Positions 31,770 through 37,967 of a stretch of 37,967 nt of DNA are shown piece by piece. The position numbers and the translations under genes were made by a program. This stretch comes from Akkermansia sp. (lineage in GTDB: Bacteria > Verrucomicrobiota > Verrucomicrobiia > Verrucomicrobiales > Akkermansiaceae), in the NCBI GenBank assembly GCA_017435365.1, contig JAFSFD010000051.1, positions 1-37,967 of the forward strand, written 5' to 3'. Below the pieces are notes generated by a model that was not told the DNA's origin, ran no database searches, and saw only the letters and a list, made by a program, of their open reading frames with translations. Position 1 is the first letter of the stretch, and each line of letters begins with the position of its first letter.

Positions 31770-33971
31770 ATGGTAAATTTGCTTAGTCTGAAAGGAAATC
31801 CGGTGAATGTGACCGGCGAGGAGAATATCGTGAGCCCCGGCTTCTACATGCCGAACCGCCTGAGCGTGGCGGTGGGCAAGGCGCTGCACAAGCTGCTGGA
31901 CGGCAAGGTGTGCTACCTGGTGGACCCGACCTTCCCGCCGCACCCGGACGTGATGGATTACCTCACGAAGAAGAAGGTGCACATCGAATACTTCGACTTC
32001 CGCAAGACTACCTCCCGCGCTGTGCGTGAACAGATTCTGGACCAGATGAACATGGGCAACAGCGTGGTGTTCCTGCCGGGGCTGGTGAGCAAGACGCGTG
32101 GCTGCCATGCGGATGTGCCGTCCCCCTTCCTGCGCCATGTGGGCAGCCTGCATATCTCCCCCGTGCCGGTGTTCGTGGGCTACTACACCGATACGGTGAA
32201 AGACCTGTTCCGCAGTGAGCCGCTGGCCGGCTACAGCGAGGAGCTGAGCATCCTGCCGCAGCTGCATCCCGGCCCGCAGACCGGTGAGCGCCTGCTTTCT
32301 GCCTGGTTGCAGCGCAGCGCCGAGCTGTTCTCTGCCCGCCCGCTGCTGCGCGGCTCGCTGACCACCGCCCTGGTGAAATCCATGCGGGCCAACCCGAAGA
32401 GCGAGATTATCGATGGCATGACCCACGCCAAGCTGCCCTTCTTCAAGGTGCTGGGTGTTTCCATGACCGTGGCGAAGATGCTGAAGGAGCGCGGCGACAA
32501 GCGCGTGGGCGTCATCCTGCCCCCGGGCGCCGGCGGCACCATTGCCACGCTGAGCTGCCTGCTGGCCGGTGCCACCCCGGTGCTCATCAACTACGCTTCC
32601 TCCAAGGCCGCATTTGAAAGCACAGTGCGCCAGGCCGGGCTGAAGACCTTCATCACCGCCCGCAAGTTCATGCAGAAGCTGGATGCCTTCCCCTGGCCGC
32701 CGGAGGAGCAGCTCATCATCGTGGAAGACCTGCTGAAGAACCTGGACAAGAAGGCCCTCATTGCCAACGTGCTCATGGCCAAGGCCGCCCCGGCCGCCGT
32801 CATCTGCAAGATGTTCGATACCGATTCCCGCCGCAACAACGACGAGGCCGTGATGCTCTTCACCTCCGGTTCCAGCGGCGAGCCCAAGGGTGTGGTGCTC
32901 AGCCACCGCATGCTGCTGGCCAATGTGGCCCAGTGCGCCAGCCGCATACCGCTGGGCGATGAGAAGTTCCTGGCCAGTCTGCCGATTTTCCACAGCTTCG
33001 GTCTTACCGTGACCATGATGCTGCCGCTGCTCACCGGCTACAGCTACTGCGCCTACCCGAACCCCACGGATGCCCGCAACCTCTGCGAGCTCTGCAAGCG
33101 CTACAGCCTTACCGTGGTCTGCGCCACCCCCACCTTTGCCCGCGCCATGCTGCGCCGTGCGGATGCCGAGACCTTCAAGGCGGTGAACTACTTCATCGTG
33201 GGTGCAGAGAAGCTGCAGCCTGATCTGGAAAAGGAATTCAAGGAACGCTGCGGCGTGACCCTGCTGGAGGGCTACGGCCTCACGGAAGCCTCCCCGGTGT
33301 GTGCCGTGAACATGCCGAATGTGGAGATGATTCCCGGCTCCGCGTTCTATGTGCCGGGCCTTATCCCCCGCACCATCGGTGTGCCGCTGCCCGGTATTGC
33401 CGTGCGCATCACCGATGTGGACGATGACAGCCGCGAGCTGCCCCTCACCGAGCAGGGCATGATCTGGTTCAAGGGTGCCAACGTGTTCACCGGCTACGTC
33501 GGTAAGGCCGATATGAACTCCACCATCTTCAAGGATGGCTGGTTCAAGACCGGCGATATCGGCAAGATGGACCTCAACGGCTTCATCACCCTGGGTGGCC
33601 GCCTCTCCCGCTTCTCCAAGATTGGCGGTGAGATGGTGCCGCACGAAGGCGTGGAGCAGGTGCTCACCGATATCTTCGCCATCGACCCCACGGCGGAAGG
33701 CGGCGTGCAGATTGCCATCGCCGGCGTGACCGACGAGCAGAAGGGCGAGGCCCTGGTGCTCCTCTCCGCGCTGAAGGAACACCAGCGCAGCTCCGAGGAA
33801 AAGCAGATTCTGCAGAATGTGCGCACCGCCCTGGCCGAGCGCCAGATGCCCACCCTCTGGGCGCCCAAGTACATCGTCCCCGTGGAAGCCATCCCCGTGC
33901 TTCCCACCGGCAAGCTGGACCTGCGGTCCTGCAAGCTGCTGGCAGAAGAAGCCCTCGCTTCCCTGCTGTAA
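31770..33971 (+). CDS. Acyl-activating AMP-ligase, Aas-like, with degenerate N-terminal domain
   Basis: The 733-residue protein resembles the acyl-ACP synthetase half of Aas (2-acylglycerophosphoethanolamine acyltransferase/acyl-ACP synthetase), which activates fatty acids with ATP for lysophospholipid repair. The adenylate-forming domain has TSGSSGEPKG (365-374), GYGLTEASP (501-509), TGDIGKMD (about 594) and the C-terminal catalytic Lys715 in PTGKLDL. The first 230 residues occupy the place of the PlsC-type acyltransferase. I see no H-x4-D motif there and only a weak trace of its second motif (VVFLPGLVSKTRG). The ATG at 31770 is preferred; a GTG at 31677 is the alternative. A strong terminator follows. 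Confidence 0.82.
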   Translation: MVNLLSLKGNPVNVTGEENIVSPGFYMPNRLSVAVGKALHKLLDGKVCYLVDPTFPPHPDVMDYLTKKKVHIEYFDFRKTTSRAVREQILDQMNMGNSVVFLPGLVSKTRGCHADVPSPFLRHVGSLHISPVPVFVGYYTDTVKDLFRSEPLAGYSEELSILPQLHPGPQTGERLLSAWLQRSAELFSARPLLRGSLTTALVKSMRANPKSEIIDGMTHAKLPFFKVLGVSMTVAKMLKERGDKRVGVILPPGAGGTIATLSCLLAGATPVLINYASSKAAFESTVRQAGLKTFITARKFMQKLDAFPWPPEEQLIIVEDLLKNLDKKALIANVLMAKAAPAAVICKMFDTDSRRNNDEAVMLFTSGSSGEPKGVVLSHRMLLANVAQCASRIPLGDEKFLASLPIFHSFGLTVTMMLPLLTGYSYCAYPNPTDARNLCELCKRYSLTVVCATPTFARAMLRRADAETFKAVNYFIVGAEKLQPDLEKEFKERCGVTLLEGYGLTEASPVCAVNMPNVEMIPGSAFYVPGLIPRTIGVPLPGIAVRITDVDDDSRELPLTEQGMIWFKGANVFTGYVGKADMNSTIFKDGWFKTGDIGKMDLNGFITLGGRLSRFSKIGGEMVPHEGVEQVLTDIFAIDPTAEGGVQIAIAGVTDEQKGEALVLLSALKEHQRSSEEKQILQNVRTALAERQMPTLWAPKYIVPVEAIPVLPTGKLDLRSCKLLAEEALASLL

Positions 33972-33976
33972 TCAGA

Positions 33977-34007
33977 AAGCCCCCGCACCCCAGGTGCGGG
34001 GGCTTTT
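33977..34007 (+). terminator. Terminator after AMP-ligase gene
   Basis: AAGCCCCCGCACC at 33977-33989 pairs perfectly over 13 bp with GGTGCGGGGGCTT at 33993-34005, with a 3-nt loop, then TTTTCGTTTTG. Confidence 0.93.
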
Positions 34008-34066
34008 CGTTTTGCTGCGCCGCGGGCAGGCAGCCTGCGGCGAGTCATTTCCGGGCAGTACCCCCG

Positions 34067-34249
34067 CCCCCCAAAGTCTGAGTACACAGCCCGTGGAATT
34101 GGAATTACGAAGCGGGGGCCTCTAAAAACTCGAAACTAACCGACAAATTGATGTTTGTCGTTATCGGGGCACGGGACTTCAGTCCCGAAATAACGGTGCT
34201 TCCAATCGGGACTGAAGTCCCGTGCTCCGACAAGATTCATCGACAATTT
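34067..34249 (+). repeat. Dispersed double-hairpin repeat, copy 5, split by an IS-end-like insert
   Basis: The core is 34145-34249 in copy 1 orientation, with a diverged right arm (CATCGACAATTT). A fragment matching the left flank of copy 1 (CCCAAAGTCTGAGTACACAGC) lies at 34070-34090. The 54 bp between them is foreign to the other copies. It includes GGGGGCCTCTAAAAACTC at 34114-34131, which matches 16 of 18 bases of the IS5-family end at 37759. Confidence 0.8.
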
Positions 34250-34289
34250 AAATTGTCCATTGTACAGCCGAGTATGCCTTGCTGGATGC

Positions 34290-34318
34290 TTGCATGGGGG
34301 GTGCGCCGGCGCTATACT
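34290..34318 (+). promoter_or_regulatory. Leaderless promoter of GHL10 gene
   Basis: TTGCAT at 34290-34295 and TATACT at 34313-34318 with a 17-bp spacer. The -10 box ends 7 nt before the GTG at 34326, where a signal peptide begins. This gives independent support for both promoter and start codon. Confidence 0.65.
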
Positions 34319-34325
34319 GTCCTTT

Positions 34326-35735
34326 GTGAAGCGCTTGTTCCTACTTCTTTTTCTGGCAGCTGCATGCCTGGCCCAGGCCTGGCAGCAGGTGAATGACAGA
34401 GTGCCCGAGCCCGCGCGGGAGTTCCGCGCCGCCTGGGTGGCCACCGTCTTCAACCTGGACTGGCCCAGCCGCGCCGGCCTGCCCGCCGGCGAACAGAAGG
34501 CAGAGCTGCTCCGCATCATCGAACAAGCCGCGCGCCTGCGGCTCAACGCCATCATCCTGCAGGTGCGCCCGAATGGCGATGCCGTGTACAAATCCAACCT
34601 GGAGCCCTGGAGCGGCTGGCTGAGCGGCCCCGGCCAGAACCCCGGCTATGACCCGCTGGCCTTCGCCATCGGCGAGGCGCACCGCCGCGGCATCGAGGTG
34701 CATGCGTGGTTCAACCCCTTCCGCGCCACGGTGAGCAGCCGCCCGGTGGGACGCGGACACGTGGCCCGCCGCCAGCCCGGCTGGTTGCTCAAAGCCGGCA
34801 GCACCACCATCCTGAACCCCGGCCAGCCCCAGGCCCGCGGGCATGTGCTGCGCGTCATCATGGATGTGGTGCGCCGCTACAATGTGGACGGCGTGCACCT
34901 GGATGACTACTTCTACCCCTACCCGCCGCACCACAATGTGCGGGATGGCCGCACCCCCGCCCAGCGCCGCGCTGCCATCGATACCTTTGTGCAGGAACTC
35001 TACCGCCAGGTGAAGGCCGTGAAGCCGCATGTGCGCGTGGGTATCAGCCCCTTCGGCATCTGGCAACCGGGGGTGCCGGAGAATGTGGAAGCCGGCATCA
35101 ACGCCTACGAGGATCTGGCCTGCGATGCCCGCAAGTGGCTGGCCCGGGGCTGGGTGGATTACCTCTCACCCCAGCTCTACTGGCGCTGCGAGGGGCCGCA
35201 GAGCTTCCCCGCCCTCATGCGCTGGTGGAGCGGCATCAACCCCTCCCGCCCGGTCTGGCCCGGCATTGCCTCGGTGCGCATCGACAGCAAGGAAGACCCC
35301 GGCCGCAAAGCCTCCGAAATCGGCCGCCAGATCGGCTATTCCCGCTCCCTGGCCCGCCAGAGCTGCGGCCAGCTCTTCTGGAGCTGGAAATCCCTGGGCA
35401 CCAACCGCGGCGGCATCCAGAAGGAACTGGCAAAATTCTACCGCACGGTGGCGCTGCCGCCGGCCATGCCCTGGTGCGGCAGCACCCGCCCCGCCGCCCC
35501 GCTGGTGCAGGCGCAGGACTCCGGCCGCGGCTGCACCGTCACCTGGCAGGGGCAGGCCCGCAAATGGGTGCTGCAGGTGGGCAGCAAAGGCCGCTGGTTC
35601 ACCATGGATGTGCTCCCCGGAAACTGCAGCCGCATCACCATCCCCGCGCAGGTAGCCAACACGCTGGACCGCATCGCCATACGCCCCATTTCCCCCACCG
35701 GCGTGAGCGGCACCCCCGGAATTCTGGCCCGATAA
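34326..35735 (+). CDS. GHL10 (DUF187) glycoside hydrolase-like lipoprotein/secreted protein
   Basis: The 469-residue protein starts at a GTG with a signal peptide (MKRLFLLLFLAAACLAQA). It matches the glycosyl-hydrolase-like 10 family (YngK/DUF187), a TIM barrel. Family segments include EFRAAWVATVFNLDWP near 32-47, LNAIILQVRPNGDAVY near 77-92, HAWFNPFRA near 133-141 and YNVDGVHLDDYFYP near 187-200, with acidic residues that may be catalytic. Members act on cell-wall or other glycans, with few tested. The GTG start is preferred over an ATG at 34260 because the earlier start would put the promoter inside the gene and hide the signal peptide. Confidence 0.85.
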   Translation: MKRLFLLLFLAAACLAQAWQQVNDRVPEPAREFRAAWVATVFNLDWPSRAGLPAGEQKAELLRIIEQAARLRLNAIILQVRPNGDAVYKSNLEPWSGWLSGPGQNPGYDPLAFAIGEAHRRGIEVHAWFNPFRATVSSRPVGRGHVARRQPGWLLKAGSTTILNPGQPQARGHVLRVIMDVVRRYNVDGVHLDDYFYPYPPHHNVRDGRTPAQRRAAIDTFVQELYRQVKAVKPHVRVGISPFGIWQPGVPENVEAGINAYEDLACDARKWLARGWVDYLSPQLYWRCEGPQSFPALMRWWSGINPSRPVWPGIASVRIDSKEDPGRKASEIGRQIGYSRSLARQSCGQLFWSWKSLGTNRGGIQKELAKFYRTVALPPAMPWCGSTRPAAPLVQAQDSGRGCTVTWQGQARKWVLQVGSKGRWFTMDVLPGNCSRITIPAQVANTLDRIAIRPISPTGVSGTPGILAR

Positions 35736-35779
35736 CACGATTTTTGGGCTAAAAATACCCCGGGAACTATAATTTAGGA

Positions 35780-35807
35780 TTGAACTGTGCAACAGGGCTG
35801 ATATAAT
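35780..35807 (+). promoter_or_regulatory. Near-leaderless promoter of sugar porter gene
   Basis: TTGAAC at 35780-35785 and a perfect TATAAT at 35802-35807 with a 16-bp spacer. The -10 box ends 10 nt before the ATG at 35818, predicting a leader of about 3-4 nt. Confidence 0.7.
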
Positions 35808-35817
35808 ATCGCCCGTT

Positions 35818-37644
35818 ATGAGTACAGACGCAACCAAAGTCGAGCTTCCGAGCTCCGTAAGACGCTATGCCCTTTACCTGATGGTAATGGCTGGCCTTGG
35901 TGGTCTTCTGTATGGTATTGACGTAGGCGTGATTGCTGCCGCTCTGCCGTACATTGAAAAGACCTCTTCCTATACCCCGCAAGAACTGGCCATCGTGGTG
36001 GCCGCCGTTCTTTTCGGCTCCGTTCTTTCCTCCCTGTTCGCCGGCATGCTGGCTGAATGGCTGGGCCGCAAGAAGGTGATTATCCTCTCTGCCCTGCTCT
36101 TCACGCTGAGCATCCCCGTCATCTGCTTCTCCAATGGCGTGTTCGAGATGCTGATGGGCGGTCGTATTCTGCAGGGTGCCAGTGCCGGTCTCGTGGGTGT
36201 GGTGGTGCCCATGTACCTGGCTGAATGTCTGGATGCCAACTCCCGCGGCAAGGGTACCGGCATGTTCCAGTTTATGCTTACCGTGGGTCTGGTGTTCGCG
36301 GCCCTCATCGGTCTGGTGACCACCATGTGGGTGGGTGCTGCCGATGACCCCACCGTGACCGCCGAGAGCAAGACGATGGCCTGGCAGGTCATCTTCTGGT
36401 GCTCCGCTATCCCCGGTCTCATCCTCTTCTTCGGCGCCTTCAAGCTGAAGGAATCCCCCCGCTGGCTGTACCGCCGCGGTCAGCGCGAGCTGGCTCTCTG
36501 CTCCCTGGCCTCCAACAACGGTGATGCTGCCGCCAAGGAGATTCTGGACGAGATGATTGCTGCCGACGCTGCCGAGGAAGCCGCCAAGGCTGATATGGCC
36601 GAGGCCGCCAAGGGCGATTCCCTCCTCCAGCGCAAGTATGTGATTCCCTTCATCCTGGCCGTGGTGGTTCTGGCCTGCACGCAGGCTACCGGCATCAACT
36701 CCGTGCTGAACTACTCCGTGAAGATCTTCCAGCAGGCCGGTCTGCAGGGCGAAGTGGCCAACTGGGCTGACCTGGCCATCAAGATCACCAACATGGTGAT
36801 GACCGTGGTGGCCGTGACCCTGGTGGACAAGAAGGGCCGTACCTTCCTCCTCAAGATGGGCACCTCCGGTATCATCGTGGGTCTTGCCGGTGTGGGTGCC
36901 ATGTTCCTCACCGTGGAGAACAACCGCGTGGACGTGACCACCCAGGTGGCCGCTGCCGTGCAGGATAATTCCCTGAACATCTCCGCCGCCGATGCCGTGA
37001 AGGCCGCCGTGACCCCCGAGGTTCTGGCCGCTCACCCCGAGTTCATGCAGGGCGAATCCGTGGCCCCCGGCATGCAGCTGATTGTGACCTACACGCAGGG
37101 CACCTCCAGCATGCAGGACGTGGCTGAGGTTCGCGCCGATGGTGCTGCTGATGGTTCCGCCATTGCCATCGCTAAGAGCACCGCCCTGGCCCCCACCTTC
37201 ATGGACAAGCTCTGCTTCTGGACCACCCCGCTGCCCGAAGGCGCCGTGAAGGAAGTGACCATCACCCGCGCTGAAATCGGCATGAAGCCCAACGCCGTGA
37301 CCGGCTGGATCGTGACCGGCTTCTTCGTGGTGTTCATCTCCTTCTACGCAGCAGGCCCCGGCGTGTGCGTGTGGCTGGCCCTCTCCGAGCTCATGCCCAC
37401 CCGCATCCGCGCCAACGGTATGGCCATTGCCCTGCTCATCAACCAGGGTGTGTCCACCACCATCGCAGGCACCTTCCTGCCCTGGGTGGGTTCCTCCGGT
37501 TACTCCACCGTATTCTTCTGGCTGGCTGGCTTCACGGTGATTTACTTCATCACTGCCGCCTTCTTCCTGCCGGAAACCAAGGGCCGCACCCTCGAGGAAA
37601 TCGAGCAGTACTTCAAGACGGGCAAGATGCCCGAAAAGAACTAA
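35818..37644 (+). CDS. MFS sugar porter with large periplasmic insertion
   Basis: The 608-residue protein is a 12-helix major facilitator of the sugar porter family, which imports hexoses or related sugars, usually with protons. Family marks are GRILQGASAG (115-124), PMYLAE (131-136), KESPRWL (211-217), QATGINSVLNYS (289-300), GPGVCVWL (513-520) and PETKG (585-589). It is about 120 residues longer than usual. The excess lies between helices 9 and 10 (about 367-492), predicted to face the periplasm and rich in Ala and Val with a beta-like segment. A second small Ala/Glu-rich extension lies in the central loop (245-266). It has its own promoter and terminator. Confidence 0.9.
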   Translation: MSTDATKVELPSSVRRYALYLMVMAGLGGLLYGIDVGVIAAALPYIEKTSSYTPQELAIVVAAVLFGSVLSSLFAGMLAEWLGRKKVIILSALLFTLSIPVICFSNGVFEMLMGGRILQGASAGLVGVVVPMYLAECLDANSRGKGTGMFQFMLTVGLVFAALIGLVTTMWVGAADDPTVTAESKTMAWQVIFWCSAIPGLILFFGAFKLKESPRWLYRRGQRELALCSLASNNGDAAAKEILDEMIAADAAEEAAKADMAEAAKGDSLLQRKYVIPFILAVVVLACTQATGINSVLNYSVKIFQQAGLQGEVANWADLAIKITNMVMTVVAVTLVDKKGRTFLLKMGTSGIIVGLAGVGAMFLTVENNRVDVTTQVAAAVQDNSLNISAADAVKAAVTPEVLAAHPEFMQGESVAPGMQLIVTYTQGTSSMQDVAEVRADGAADGSAIAIAKSTALAPTFMDKLCFWTTPLPEGAVKEVTITRAEIGMKPNAVTGWIVTGFFVVFISFYAAGPGVCVWLALSELMPTRIRANGMAIALLINQGVSTTIAGTFLPWVGSSGYSTVFFWLAGFTVIYFITAAFFLPETKGRTLEEIEQYFKTGKMPEKN

Positions 37645-37672
37645 TCCACCAATTAGTCTTACCACTTTCACC

Positions 37673-37712
37673 GGCTCCCCCAACGCCGCTTCCGGGGGAG
37701 CCGCTTTGTTTT
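37673..37712 (+). terminator. Terminator after sugar porter gene
   Basis: GGCTCCCCC at 37673-37681 pairs perfectly with GGGGGAGCC at 37694-37702, then GCTTTGTTTT. Confidence 0.85.
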
Positions 37713-37776
37713 ATTGCCCCGGCCATTAAAGAATATTGCTTTGTCAGAACGATAAATTGGGAACCTCTAAAAACTC

Positions 37777-37805
37777 TTTATTTTATCTAAATTGCATGGT
37801 ATAAT
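37777..37805 (+). promoter_or_regulatory. Transposase promoter
   Basis: A perfect TATAAT at 37800-37805 ends 6 nt before the transposase ATG at 37812. The -35 (TTTATT at 37777-37782, 17-bp spacer) is weak. The transcript is predicted to be leaderless. Confidence 0.5.
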
Positions 37806-37811
37806 AGGGTT

Positions 37812-37967
37812 ATGCGCTTTCCCGGGTTCTTTGATGAGGAGTTTAAATTAGAAAGAATTAGCACTTTAGGCGATCCTTTAGAACGTCTTAACCAGGTAGT
37901 AAACTGGGAAATCTTCTCGGAGATTCTGCTCGATGCCATGCAATCCAAAGAGCGCAAGGGGGCGGGA
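37812..37967 (+). CDS. IS5-family transposase, N-terminal fragment (cut by window end)
   Basis: Fifty-two codons are visible, starting MRFPGFFDEEFKLERISTLG and continuing DPLERLNQVVNWEIFSEILL. This matches the N-terminal (DUF772-type) region of IS5-family DDE transposases from memory. The catalytic residues lie beyond the window. The codons use more A and T than the host genes, as expected for a mobile element. Confidence 0.75.
   Translation, partial: MRFPGFFDEEFKLERISTLGDPLERLNQVVNWEIFSEILLDAMQSKERKGAG

Larger units (their letters stand above)
37759..37967 (+). mobile_element. IS5-family insertion sequence, left part
   Basis: GGGAACCTCTAAAAACTC at 37759-37776 looks like the terminal inverted repeat of an IS5-family element. 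It is followed by a promoter and the start of the transposase. The right end is beyond the window. The base just outside the end is preceded by CGATAAATTG, a sequence also found at the core boundary of the hairpin repeats. Confidence 0.65.

Noticed and set aside
31755..33782. Long minus-strand open frame opposite the AMP-ligase
   Set aside because: Antisense to a gene with clear motifs; composition typical of a shadow frame.
9501..34249. CRISPR array
   Set aside because: Repeats are scattered 4-8 kb apart with no regular spacers, and no cas gene is present.
35767..37683. Long minus-strand open frame opposite the sugar porter
   Set aside because: Antisense to a clear 12-helix transporter; rich in His and Gly with no known domain.

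Overview
The window looks like a chromosomal contig from a high-GC Verrucomicrobiota bacterium, probably an Akkermansia-like gut lineage. This is inference from the Akkermansia-style autotransporter signal peptide, outer-membrane barrels, a TolA-like coiled-coil envelope protein, almost no Shine-Dalgarno sites and overall gene content. No rRNA gene is present and I recognised no tRNA gene. Both edges appear to run into insertion-sequence DNA: IS-end-like repeats near 89-128 and the start of an IS5-family transposase at 37812. That is what a short-read assembly broken at repeats would look like.

Layout. 1-4820: purine synthesis, purC, then a PurS-like subunit, purL and purQ, with heptanucleotide tandem repeats in the gaps. 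4927-9487: a lower-GC AlbA_2 (Schlafen-type) protein overlapping a very GC-rich SNF2 helicase. 9793-11280: a CoA-transferase, convergent with an ankyrin gene and a ribbon-helix-helix gene (11277-12194). 12306-14564: a membrane-anchored coiled-coil protein with a transglutaminase-like core, followed by a small secreted EF-hand protein. 15246-18919 (minus): an SPFH protein, then the operon lpd, GYF-domain membrane protein, TRIC/UPF0126 channel. 19119-22856 (minus): a large autotransporter. 23162-25630 (minus): grpE-dnaJ-rsmE. 25878-30080 (minus): recA, a SprT-like protease and a class A penicillin-binding protein. 30657-37644 (plus): an outer-membrane barrel, an Aas-like acyl-activating enzyme, a GHL10-type glycoside hydrolase-like protein and an MFS sugar porter with a large inserted loop.

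Two patterns cut across the genes. First, five copies of a roughly 110-bp double-hairpin repeat lie in the intergenic spaces. They carry recognisable flanking modules that occur in different combinations. In one copy the core is inverted relative to its flank, and at a sixth site the same flank carries a quite different array of hairpins. Second, about ten transcription units have a good -35/-10 pair whose -10 box ends only 6-10 nt before the start codon, which predicts leaderless or nearly leaderless mRNAs. This includes a GTG start at 34326. Together these two patterns are the most unusual content of the window.
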